From positions 62,001-126,000 of the forward strand of contig CAYFJX010000003.1 in the NCBI GenBank assembly GCA_964343705.1: a stretch of DNA of 64,000 nt. Reading direction: 5' to 3'. Below, one piece after another: positions 41,112-49,110 of this stretch; the first letter of the stretch is position 1; each line of letters opens with the position of its first letter. The stretch comes from JAUSFM01 sp964343705 (GTDB taxonomy: Archaea > Nanobdellota > Nanobdellia > Woesearchaeales > UBA12501). The notes under the pieces are model-generated. The model made no database searches, was not told the origin of the DNA, and saw only the letters and a program-made list of their open reading frames with translations. The position numbers and the translations under genes are program-made.

Positions 41112-42478
41112 AAAAATTACAGTCAATAAATCCAGCAACAGGAGAAGTCATGAAAGAATACGACCAAATGACACCTGAACAAATACAAGAAACACTAACA
41201 AATGCAGAAGAAGCATTCCAGAAATGGAAAACAACAAGCTTTAAAGAACGTAAAGAGAAAATGCTCAAAGTAGCCAAAATCTTACGTGATGATAAGCAAA
41301 AATACGCAGAGATCATAACCAAAGAAATGGGCAAACCAATCAAAGAAAGCCTAGCACTCATGGAAAAATGTGCATGGCTCTGTGAATACTATGCTGAAAA
41401 CGCAGAAGACTTTCTCAAAAATGAAATAATCAAAACAGATGGTCAAGAAAGCTATGTTCGCTTTGACCCCCTGGGAATTGTCCTTGCTGTAATGCCGTGG
41501 AACTTTCCATTTTGGCAAGTGTTCAGGTTTGCAGTACCAGGACTTATGGCAGGAAATGTTGGCATACTCAAGCATGCATCAAACGTGCCACAGAGCGCAC
41601 TAGCAATAGAAGAAATTTTCATGAAGGCAGGATTTCCAAAATACACCTTTACCACCATGTTGATTGGTTCAAAACCAGTTGCTGGAATTATAAAAGATCC
41701 TCGGGTTAAAGCTGCAACACTTACTGGTAGTGGCCCTGCAGGAAGTGCAGTTGCATCAGCATGTGGCGCAGAAATAAAACCAACAGTACTTGAACTTGGT
41801 GGATCAGGTCCATTTATTGTTCTCCCTGACGCAGACTTGGACTTAGCAGTTGAAAAAGGAATGATCGCACGATACCTCAATGCAGGTCAGAGTTGCATTG
41901 CAGCAAAACGTTTTCTGTTGCACAACGATATTGCTGAGGAATTCACACAAAAATTCAAAGCAGCAGTAGAAGCACTGAACGTTGGCGATCCTATGGACAT
42001 GGAAACCCAAGTTGGCCCACTAGCTCGTGCAGATCTTGTTGACGAACTTGACAAGCAAGTACAAGCATCTGTTAAAGCAGGAGCAACAGTGATTGTCGGT
42101 GGCAAGCCAGCAGACAGAGAAGGAGCATTTTACGAACCAACTATTCTTGGCAATATCAAAGAAGGCATGCCTGCGTACACAGAAGAATTCTTTGGACCAG
42201 TAGCATTATTTATCACCATTGACAGTGAAGAAGATGCAATTAAAGTTGCAAATGCAACTGAATTTGGTCTTGCTGCAAGTATTTTTAGCAAGGACACAAA
42301 AAAAGCAGAAGAGCTTGCAAAACAAATTGACACAGGTGGAGTCTTTATCAATGAATTTGCAAAGTCAGACCCTCGTCTACCATTTGGTGGCGTAAAAACA
42401 TCAGGGTATGGACGAGAACTTTCACACTATGGTATCAAAGAGTTTGTAAACATAAAAACAATTGTGGTAAAAAAATAA
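41108..42478 (+). CDS. aldehyde dehydrogenase, succinate-semialdehyde type
   Basis: 456 residues from ATG 41108, which overlaps the previous stop (ATGA). VMPWNFPFWQVFR cofactor site, TGSGPAGSAVA, catalytic Glu VLELGGSGPFIVLPDADL, catalytic Cys NAGQSCIAAKR, EEFFGPVALF. The NAD(P)-binding and active-site sequence fits the short NADP-type SSADH group (GabD/Sad-like). The next gene makes an alpha-keto acid-derived product, so the aldehyde may come from that enzyme. Confidence 0.92.
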   Translation: MKKLQSINPATGEVMKEYDQMTPEQIQETLTNAEEAFQKWKTTSFKERKEKMLKVAKILRDDKQKYAEIITKEMGKPIKESLALMEKCAWLCEYYAENAEDFLKNEIIKTDGQESYVRFDPLGIVLAVMPWNFPFWQVFRFAVPGLMAGNVGILKHASNVPQSALAIEEIFMKAGFPKYTFTTMLIGSKPVAGIIKDPRVKAATLTGSGPAGSAVASACGAEIKPTVLELGGSGPFIVLPDADLDLAVEKGMIARYLNAGQSCIAAKRFLLHNDIAEEFTQKFKAAVEALNVGDPMDMETQVGPLARADLVDELDKQVQASVKAGATVIVGGKPADREGAFYEPTILGNIKEGMPAYTEEFFGPVALFITIDSEEDAIKVANATEFGLAASIFSKDTKKAEELAKQIDTGGVFINEFAKSDPRLPFGGVKTSGYGRELSHYGIKEFVNIKTIVVKK

Positions 42479-42491
42479 AAGTGGTGAGCTT

Positions 42492-44171
42492 ATGAAAACA
42501 GACGGCAAAAAAGGAACAAAAGCATCAGACTTACTTGTCCAATGCCTTGAGACAGAAGGCGTAAAATACATCTTTGGACTTCCTGGTGAAGAAAACGAAG
42601 ATGTTCTGTTTTCACTTGAACCTTCAAAAATCACGTTTATTCCAACGCGTCATGAGCAAGGAGCTGCGTTTATGGCAAATGTGTGGGGGCGCATTACTGG
42701 TGAAGCAGGAGTATGCCTTGCGACACTTGGTCCAGGAGCAACAAATCTTATAACAGGGGTGGCAGATGCGCATCTTGACAAGAGCCCTATTATTGCATTG
42801 ACTGGCCAGGCTGACTCACATCGTATGCACAAAGAAAGCCACCAAATGCTTGACATTGTTACCATGTTTAAACCTATTGTAAAATGGAACAATTCAATTA
42901 ATCACCCAAATATTATTCCTGAAGTTGTGCGCAAGGCTTTCAAACTTTCACAAATGGAAAAGCCAGGAGCAACCCATATTGAATTGCCAGAGGATATTGC
43001 AAAAGAACATATTACAGGAAAAAAACCTCTTACTCCAGAAAAAGTTCGACGAGCAGCACCAGATTACAAAGCAGTCAAAAATGCAATTGCATTGTTGAAA
43101 AAAGCAAAAAAGCCATTAATCATAGCAGGCAATGGCGCAATCAGAAAAAAAGCAGCTTCACACCTGCAGGAATTTGTTGAACATACAAAAATTCCAGTGG
43201 TTACAACATTTATGGGCAAGGGTGCTATTAGTGACAAACATGAATGTAGCTTACTCAGTGTTGGACTTAAAGCACGGGACTATGTCATGTGTGCCATTGA
43301 CCAAGCAGATGTAATAATCGCAGTTGGTTATGATGTTGCAGAATATCACCCCGAAGCATGGAATCCTCAAGCAGACAAAAAAATTATTCACATTGACTTT
43401 ACAGAAGCTGAAGTGTATGACTTTTACCAACCAGAAGTAGAAGTTGTGTGTGACATTTCAGCAACCCTGTGGGAGCTCAACAAAATTGTTAAAAAAGAAA
43501 AAATACAATTTGATCCCTCTTGGATTAAACCAATTCGCAAAGAAATACAAAAAGACCTTGCATCGTATGATCTTACAGAAGGAAACAAATTTACTGTACC
43601 AGGTGCTTTGAACATTGTTCGTGAGATTATGCGGGATGAAGATATTCTTATTTCTGATGTTGGTGCTCACAAGATGTGGATAGCACGAAACTATCAAACC
43701 TACAAACCAAACACCTGTATCATATCTAATGGCTTGGCAAGCATGGGAATCTCATTACCAGGTGGTATAGCTGCAAAACTTGCACGGCCAAAGCAACGTG
43801 TTGTTTCAGCAATGGGAGATGGTGGCTTTATGATGAACAGCCATGAAATTGAAACAGCAAAACGAACTGGTGTTGGATACACTATTGTGGTCTTTAATGA
43901 TAATGATTATGGTCTTATTCGATGGAAACAAGAAGACCATCATGGACGGGCAGTTGGCACAACACTGTCAAATCCTGACTTCAAAAAATACGCTGAAAGC
44001 TTTGGTATTAAAGGCTACTCACCAAAAACAGTCAAGGAACTAAAAGCAAATTTGAAAGAAGCAATTACTAGCGAGAAACTTTGTTTAGTGGAAGTAAAGA
44101 TTGATCCATCTGTTAATCGAGCGTTTAGCAAGAAAATGGCTGGCAATGTGTGTAAGGTTTTTGAAAACTAA
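42492..44171 (+). CDS. acetolactate synthase-like ThDP enzyme
   Basis: 559 residues. ThDP-activating Glu in TRHEQGAAFMANVWGRITG, ATLGPGATNLITGVADA, the FAD-like middle domain, and the pyrophosphate/Mg site MGDGGFMMNSHEIETAKRTG with DNDYGLIRWKQ. It resembles catalytic subunits of acetolactate synthase, yet no small regulatory subunit is adjacent and its partner is an aldehyde dehydrogenase. A keto-acid decarboxylase or sulfoacetaldehyde/benzoylformate-type role cannot be excluded. Last gene of the CARF-headed operon. Confidence 0.88.
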   Translation: MKTDGKKGTKASDLLVQCLETEGVKYIFGLPGEENEDVLFSLEPSKITFIPTRHEQGAAFMANVWGRITGEAGVCLATLGPGATNLITGVADAHLDKSPIIALTGQADSHRMHKESHQMLDIVTMFKPIVKWNNSINHPNIIPEVVRKAFKLSQMEKPGATHIELPEDIAKEHITGKKPLTPEKVRRAAPDYKAVKNAIALLKKAKKPLIIAGNGAIRKKAASHLQEFVEHTKIPVVTTFMGKGAISDKHECSLLSVGLKARDYVMCAIDQADVIIAVGYDVAEYHPEAWNPQADKKIIHIDFTEAEVYDFYQPEVEVVCDISATLWELNKIVKKEKIQFDPSWIKPIRKEIQKDLASYDLTEGNKFTVPGALNIVREIMRDEDILISDVGAHKMWIARNYQTYKPNTCIISNGLASMGISLPGGIAAKLARPKQRVVSAMGDGGFMMNSHEIETAKRTGVGYTIVVFNDNDYGLIRWKQEDHHGRAVGTTLSNPDFKKYAESFGIKGYSPKTVKELKANLKEAITSEKLCLVEVKIDPSVNRAFSKKMAGNVCKVFEN

Positions 44172-44197
44172 TATTTTTTTCTTCTCAAAATCTTATA

Positions 44198-44608
44198 TTA
44201 GCTTGTAACAATGTCAAAACCTGTATCTTGACACTCAGCTAACCCACCTGCAATATTATACACTTCATTAAATCGTAGTTCTTTCATAATCGCAAGTGTT
44301 TCTCCACCGCGTTTACCACTGCCGCAGTAGATAAGGTAGGTTTTTTGTCTATCTAATGCACTAATAAGATCATTGAATCCCTCTGCGCGGAAATCAATGT
44401 TGAGAGCACCAACTATATGTTCTTGAGAAAACTCTTCTGGTGTTCGAACATCAAGAAACAAAAAGTTAGGATTATTTTTATTCTTTTCCAAAAGTGTAAA
44501 TGCATCATGTGCTGTTATGTTCATGTTGATCTGCTCCTCTACTTGTGTACAGCCTGTTACCAGCATTAATCCAAACAAAGCAAGCGATACTATGATGGTA
44601 GCTTTCAT
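44198..44608 (-). CDS. rhodanese-domain lipoprotein
   Basis: 136 residues. Lipoprotein signal with lipobox MLVTGCTQ. Single rhodanese domain: FLFLDVRTPEEFSQEHIVGA, active-site loop YLIYCGSGKRGGETL with the catalytic Cys, IAGGLAECQD. A surface sulfur-transfer or redox protein. TATA-like gatatataaa at about 44630 on the minus side. Confidence 0.88.
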   Translation of the reverse strand: MKATIIVSLALFGLMLVTGCTQVEEQINMNITAHDAFTLLEKNKNNPNFLFLDVRTPEEFSQEHIVGALNIDFRAEGFNDLISALDRQKTYLIYCGSGKRGGETLAIMKELRFNEVYNIAGGLAECQDTGFDIVTS

Positions 44609-44655
44609 TGTGTTTATATGCTAACTTTAGGATATATAAATTTTCTTAGTCAGAC

Positions 44656-44913
44656 TTACTTTTTTCTTCTGAAGAACCTTACTAAAGGGATTAAAAATAT
44701 TGAACTCAGTCCAAAAATAAGGAGTGCGAACAATGCTATTTTTAAGATTGGATTTTTGATTATTACACTCCCAACAATATTTGCAAGCGAAACTAAAATT
44801 AAATACCCTAATCCGATTGAAAAGAAGTATTTTGTAAATTTCATATTACTTAATCCTGCTGAATAACCCCCAAGATCTGCATACATTCCTGGAATAAAAG
44901 GCAGTAAACCACG
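44656..44913 (-). pseudogene. 3' fragment of a TVP38/VTT-family gene
   Basis: The frame runs RGLLPFIPGMYADLGGYSAG then helical segments to FFRRKK. LPFIPGMYADLGGYSAGLSNM is the conserved C-terminal VTT re-entrant motif, so about two thirds of the gene is lost. Upstream there is a stop at 44914-44916 and the sequence turns into another truncated gene on the plus strand. A restart at the internal ATG (44884) could still give a 76-residue membrane peptide. Confidence 0.65.
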
Positions 44914-45151
44914 CTATGAACGAGCTGTAAAAAAACACTTACTTAAGAACAAAGATGCTTATGAGAAAGCATTGCCTGTTGCTATACGGACATATGAACG
45001 ATTGCTTGAAGAAGTCAGTCAGGAACCTGAACAGATTCCAAGAAAGCTTCAAGGAAAAATGCTTGAAGTAGAAGAAGCACGGCAAACAATGAAAGAATAC
45101 CTCAGAGCAGAAATTGAGGTCCTCAAAAAATTAGAAGCTGAAATTAAGTAA
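44909..45151 (+). pseudogene. 3' fragment of a coiled-coil protein gene
   Basis: 80 codons PRYERAVKKHLLKNKDAYEK onward, highly charged and helical, ending EAEIK and TAA at 45149-45151. No ATG, GTG or TTG lies in frame before the middle of the fragment. It abuts the VTT fragment head-to-head at about 44910, and a MITE-like element was inserted at its very end (the target duplication contains its stop codon). Confidence 0.6.
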
Positions 45152-45156
45152 AGACA

Positions 45157-45366
45157 GGGTGTGTCCCAAGAGTCTTTCTGAGGGGTGGCACTGCCGCAAG
45201 GTTTTATCAGGAAATCTCAAGGGGCGAAGCTCCTTGACGCATCTGAGCTTTGCTCAGATTGCGGCCGAATAATGAGGTGATTTCCGTTAACACTACGAAT
45301 GGATTTGAGTAGTTAACACCGCAGTGCCACCCCTCCTGCACAAAAAGCAAGATTCGGGACACACCC
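45157..45366. mobile_element. 210-bp MITE-like element, copy 2 (inverted)
   Basis: Inverted relative to copies 1 and 3. Starts GGGTGTGTCCCAAG and ends CGGGACACACCC; differs from copy 1 at only a few bases. Target duplication GTAAAGACA is perfect on both sides (45148-45156, 45367-45375). It lies between the coiled-coil fragment and dph2, upstream of the dph2 TATA box (cttaaatacccc). Confidence 0.92.
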
Positions 45367-45411
45367 GTAAAGACAGAAACTCTTAAATACCCCTTCTTAG
45401 TCCAATGCTCT

Positions 45412-46431
45412 ATGGCTGACTCAGTGTATTCACGATTTAACTTTGACCTCACCGAGGCATTGAAGCAACTTAATGAGCGCAAGCCACGTGTTGCACTTCT
45501 TCAATTTCCTATTGGTATTAAGATGGATGCTCCGCGTATTCTCAAAGAGCTTGAAGCAGGCACCAAGGACATTGGCACACGATTTATTGTATCAGGTGAA
45601 AACTGTTGGGGTGGCTGCGACGTAGATGTAAGCGAAGCACAAGCAGTGGGTGCTGAAGTCATTGTCCACTTTGCTCACGCAGAATTTACTAAGATTGATT
45701 TTCCTGTTATTTATGTATATGTTGAAGACACCAAAGATCTGATGCCTTTGGTTGAACAATCAAAAGACTTAATCAATGATTTTCAAACCATTGCATTGGT
45801 AAGTTCAATCCAACATGTGCATGACTTAGAAAAAATAAAAGCATGGTATGAAAACCAAGGGAAAAAAGTTCTTGTTCCAGAAGCACTAGGGCACGCACAT
45901 ATTACTGGCCATGTTGTTGGCTGTGAATATGGTGGCTTAAAAAAAATACGCGACCAAGTTGACGCAGTTGTTGTGTTGGGCAATCAATTTCATTCACTTG
46001 GTGCAGCACTTGCAGTGCCTAACAAACCAGTAATTCTTATTGATACCTACAATGAAGAAGCACGACGCATGGATGAAAAAAGAGATCAAATAATTAAACA
46101 ACGTGCTATCTCAATTGACAAAGTAAAAAATGCAGAACGAGTTGGCATTATTATTGGTGTCAAAGTTGGCCAAAAGTTTGGAGCATATCGAATAATCAAA
46201 GAAGCTCTTGAACAACAAGGGAAAACAGTGGTTGTCATTACCATGCGTGAGATGACACCTGACAAAATATTTAACTTCTACAATCTTGAGGGTTTTATTG
46301 AACTTGCCTGCCCGAGAATTGCAGTGGATGATTTCGAGCGATACAAAAAACCGTTGATTACATTCCGTGAAGCAATGGTGGTGCTTGGCAAACTTTCTTG
46401 GGATGATCTTCTCAAGGATGGGTTTGTGTAA
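45412..46431 (+). CDS. dph2: diphthamide biosynthesis enzyme Dph2
   Basis: Non-canonical radical SAM enzyme that adds the 3-amino-3-carboxypropyl group to a His of elongation factor 2. 339 residues in three similar domains, each giving one cluster Cys: SGENCWGGCDVDV, VVGCEYGGL and LACPRIAVDDFERY. FPIGIKMDAPRIL and GLIIGVKVGQ-type segments are present. Dph2 occurs only in archaea and eukaryotes. Leaderless: TATA cttaaata 27 bp before the ATG. Confidence 0.96.
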   Translation: MADSVYSRFNFDLTEALKQLNERKPRVALLQFPIGIKMDAPRILKELEAGTKDIGTRFIVSGENCWGGCDVDVSEAQAVGAEVIVHFAHAEFTKIDFPVIYVYVEDTKDLMPLVEQSKDLINDFQTIALVSSIQHVHDLEKIKAWYENQGKKVLVPEALGHAHITGHVVGCEYGGLKKIRDQVDAVVVLGNQFHSLGAALAVPNKPVILIDTYNEEARRMDEKRDQIIKQRAISIDKVKNAERVGIIIGVKVGQKFGAYRIIKEALEQQGKTVVVITMREMTPDKIFNFYNLEGFIELACPRIAVDDFERYKKPLITFREAMVVLGKLSWDDLLKDGFV

Positions 46432-46437
46432 AAAGGG

Positions 46438-46554
46438 CGCCGCCGCTGGGAATTTCACCCAGAGGGTTGTTACACCCTAAGAGATTTGAACCCAGATATC
46501 CTTGCGGAAAAGAGGGTCTAAACCTCTCTCACAACCTGGTTGTGAATCGGCGGC
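46438..46554 (-). tRNA. tRNA-Leu(UAG) with a T-loop intron
   Basis: Acceptor GCCGCCG (46548-46554)/CGGCGGC (46439-46445). D arm TCA..TGA; anticodon arm AGAGG-TTTAGAC-CCTCT gives UAG; variable arm TCC-GCAA-GGA. The T arm CTGGG-TTCAAA..T-CCCAG is split by a 33-nt intron, 46452-46484, which has its own hairpin AGGGT/ACCCT. BHB: exon UUCA pairs with intron UGAA, bulges AAU and AUU; splicing gives loop UUCAAAU. Base 73 is G, followed by CCC, exactly as in the GAG gene. Position 8 is A instead of U. TATA-like actataaaaatg upstream. Confidence 0.92.
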
Positions 46555-46593
46555 ATATGGAAACATTTTTATAGTTCAGTACCCTTTTGTGTT

Positions 46594-46630
46594 ATGGGTC
46601 TAAACCTTTCCGCTGGTATTGTGGACCGGC
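46594..46630 (-). pseudogene. decayed 5'-half copy of tRNA-Leu(UAG)
   Basis: Sense GCCGGTCCACAATACCAG then CGGAAAGGTTTAGACCCAT repeats the acceptor start, D-arm and the anticodon loop (AGGTTTAGACCC) of the tRNA that starts 40 bp downstream. The D-arm is shortened. The far side carries GCTTTTTTTCTTTT on the plus strand, the same 14 bases as at the GAG locus. Confidence 0.7.
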
Positions 46631-46790
46631 TTTTTTTCTTTTATTTTCTAATTGTTTTTTTGCTTAATAAGCGTTGCTGAGAAAAAACCGAGGGAATTTT
46701 GGTGACATTGAATAACCTTCAGCCAGTCCTAAAATATTTGCGAGAAATACAAAGAATTGCGGAATAATTTCGATTGCTCCGAAACACTGT

Positions 46791-47021
46791 TCATTGATAC
46801 TCAGCAAATGCTTCTTCATTAACTTTTGCTAATTCTAGAATTCCTTTAAGTGTTCCAATTTTAAGCTCTTTATGGTTTGGAACAACTGTTCCTACTGCTA
46901 CGTTTTGTAGATCTTTTCGAAGAATAATATGGCTTCCTGTTTGTCTTTTAATCTAAAAACCAAATTTGTTGCAAAGAATTTTAACACACTCTTTTCCAGA
47001 AGTCTTCTTAAGTTGCGGCAC
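46791..47021 (-). pseudogene. hicA: HicA toxin gene with an in-frame TAG
   Basis: GTG start at 47019-47021 inside the end of hicB. Reads MPQLKKTSGKECVKILCNKFGF, then TAG (46953-46955), then IKRQTGSHIILRK..VVPNHKELKIGTLKGIL. The dsRNA-binding-like fold with the catalytic His (GSH) is complete apart from the stop at codon 23. Without suppression only a 22-residue peptide is made, so the mRNA interferase is inactive. A sequencing error is possible. Confidence 0.75.
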
Positions 47022-47214
47022 CCTCAGGCACCTCAAATTCAATTAGTGTTGCAAGTGGTTTTTCTGGGAATTCTTCTAAATATAACTTGGTTGCTTCTTT
47101 TAGGTTTTCAATAGCCTCTTCTTTTGTCGGGCCTTGACTAACTGTGCCCACCTCAGGACATTTAGCAATATACATATCTTCTTCTTTAAGGATTACTGCT
47201 GTGAACTTTCTCAT
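47008..47214 (-). CDS. hicB: HicB-family antitoxin
   Basis: 68 residues from ATG 47214: MRKFTAVILKEEDMYIAKCPEVGTVSQ is the degraded RNase H-like N-terminus of HicB, with TKEEAIENLKEATKLYLEEFPE. The C-terminal DNA-binding domain of longer HicBs is absent, as in the short archaeal forms. Overlaps hicA by 14 bp. TATA-like gatttaaatac about 35 bp upstream. Confidence 0.9.
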   Translation of the reverse strand: MRKFTAVILKEEDMYIAKCPEVGTVSQGPTKEEAIENLKEATKLYLEEFPEKPLATLIEFEVPEGAAT

Positions 47215-47302
47215 CTTACAAATGTTATGGGTTGTGATGTATTTAAATCTTCCCTTTTTATATACACCCCCGCAAGGTTTATAAATCAACTATTGATTCT
47301 CA

Positions 47303-48385
47303 GTGCATCTTCAATGGGATTCTGGTGAAAACCCGCCTGGATTTGTCTTTGCAAATTCTATCCCTGCATCTAAACATGTAGTTCGTGGTGCTGCCTATAC
47401 TGAAACTCGATCTTATGGTGCTTTTGTTGCGCAAGCCAATACTGAAAAACCACGCTTTGAAAAAAACGCATTGTTCAAATGGCTTTCTGACAGGGAGTAT
47501 GGAACACCTGAGTACACAGGATCATTCTTAACACAATGGGCAGACAACATTGTAGCTAGAGTTATTGGTTACACAGATGATCTTTCTCAAGATCCAGATA
47601 AAAATCAGCGTGCAAAGTATGAACAACTAAGAGATATGCCTGGGATTATGGATCTTATGCTTCAAGCACAGCAAGCAGAACTTGATTCTTTGTATGATCA
47701 AATGGGAGTTATTGAAGACGGGGTGGAAAACAAATATTCTATTCCTACTCTAAGAGACGCTTTAGAAGAAACCAAAGAACTAAAAGAAGAAGTACAAGAT
47801 CACATTCACGAGCTTGAAGGCAAACATAGATTGTATGCTGAAGAGCGGGCTGACCTTGAGCATGAACAAGGCAGGTTTTATAGGCAAGCTGTTGACAAAC
47901 TAAAAAAGTATTTACGAGGCGAAACCTTTGAACAACTTATGGAAAAAGCAAGGGAGACACCACGGCAAGATGATGATCGACTTGTTGCAAACCTTGAAAG
48001 GATTAATAGTGACTTGAGCAATCTAAACCGTGAGTATGAACTTCTTTCAGAAAGGCAATCTGATATTGCACAAAAACTAGATGGCCTACAAGATATTCGT
48101 CGTCATTTTACAGATCAGGGCTATGATGGTTCCTATTCTTATTTGGGTGATGATCTTGACCTTGATGGATTTTTAGTTGGTTACCTGGCAGGTCAGTTTT
48201 CTGTTCGTGATGTAAACAGTGCCATTGATGCTGGTCAATTCTTTGATGAGCCAGAGCCAGTGTATACACCAACTATTTCAAGTCCTACAACTACCTACAC
48301 ACCTACCAGTACTTGGAGCAGTGGTTCTAGCATGACAAGTGGCCTGGGTGGAGGTGGCGGCTCCACAATGACTGGTGGAGTTTAA
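47303..48385 (+). CDS. hypothetical coiled-coil protein with Ser/Thr-Gly tail
   Basis: 360 residues from a GTG at 47303 (no nearby ATG); TATA ggtttataaatc lies 27 bp before it, so the mRNA is leaderless. Residues 40-110 are globular; about 110-260 form a long acidic coiled coil (LREALEETKELKEEVQDHIH type). The tail (about 300-360) is low complexity: TPTISSPTTTYTPTSTWSSG and GLGGGGGSTMTGGV. No catalytic motif. Looks structural or scaffold-like. Confidence 0.65.
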   Translation: MHLQWDSGENPPGFVFANSIPASKHVVRGAAYTETRSYGAFVAQANTEKPRFEKNALFKWLSDREYGTPEYTGSFLTQWADNIVARVIGYTDDLSQDPDKNQRAKYEQLRDMPGIMDLMLQAQQAELDSLYDQMGVIEDGVENKYSIPTLRDALEETKELKEEVQDHIHELEGKHRLYAEERADLEHEQGRFYRQAVDKLKKYLRGETFEQLMEKARETPRQDDDRLVANLERINSDLSNLNREYELLSERQSDIAQKLDGLQDIRRHFTDQGYDGSYSYLGDDLDLDGFLVGYLAGQFSVRDVNSAIDAGQFFDEPEPVYTPTISSPTTTYTPTSTWSSGSSMTSGLGGGGGSTMTGGV

Positions 48386-48648
48386 GCAACTTGTTCTCTC
48401 ACAACTTCATGTACATCAACTGCTTTTACTGATCCAGGACCCTCTTTAGCTTTAACTTCTAAATTGTTCAGTGGAGTTTCTGTACGATATACTTCTCCCA
48501 TATGAGGAATGCCTGCTTCTGTTCCAGTCCAATAAGGACTCTTCTGAGCCTCAGGTCCTATGTATGATCCTAAATCAGGTGGGTCACAGCCCCACAGTGT
48601 TGTTGTATCTGGGTATTGTCGTCCATTTCCTTGTTGTTCATCTGTCAT
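48382..48648 (-). CDS. small acidic hypothetical protein
   Basis: 88 residues from ATG 48648, which follows AAGGAGGAAAACAAA; a longer frame from 48720 has no such site. Contains TTLWGCDPPDLGSYIGP and GIPHMGEVYRTETPL. No helix of membrane type, no known family. Tail-to-tail overlap of 4 bp with the coiled-coil gene. Confidence 0.55.
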   Translation of the reverse strand: MTDEQQGNGRQYPDTTTLWGCDPPDLGSYIGPEAQKSPYWTGTEAGIPHMGEVYRTETPLNNLEVKAKEGPGSVKAVDVHEVVREQVA

Positions 48649-48966
48649 TTTGTTTTCCTCCTTACTCACTTTGATTGTTTTTCTGCTTCTTTTCTTTAGT
48701 CTATTGTCTAGAATACTCATAAAATAAAATTAAAGAAGTGTATCTAGATTCAAGCCAACACGCGGTCCAACCATATCATGTAGATAGTGTTAGACCTATA
48801 GAAAGTAAAAGAAGCTAAAGCTAAACACGCTGTTTCTATTTTTGTGTTCAACTTTATTTATCATAAAGATAAGTTGGTTCCAATACTATATAAACTTTGC
48901 GTTGAAATTGTTAAATGTTCTGCAAGAAAATCAGTTCGAGCCTGGGCTTTTTCATCATATCCTATA

Positions 48967-49029
48967 CTGAACAGTTTTAACCGCGCCATTGGCGCGGATT
49001 TAACAGCTTTGCTGAGTATACTGTTCAGT
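48967..49029. repeat. nested palindrome in a 460-bp gene-free stretch
   Basis: Outer stem CTGAACAG (48967-48974)/CTGTTCAG (49021-49028), inner hairpin CCGCGCC-att-GGCGCGG (48981-48997) plus a short region before the closing arm. The plan is like the elements at 15782 and 28670 (outer stem enclosing a GC hairpin) but the sequence is different. The rest of 48649-49110 shows no gene. It might be a terminator of the ppcA side or a member of the structured repeat class. Confidence 0.5.
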
Positions 49030-49110
49030 TGAAAATACTCTTTGATTTTGTAGAATTTGTCGATGTCAGATTAACTCCTAAATTTAAACCAGATTTTTCA
49101 TTAATTTATT

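Noticed and set aside
48722..48800. Possible tRNA near AACACGCGGTCCAACC
   Set aside because: No acceptor, anticodon or T arm can be paired.
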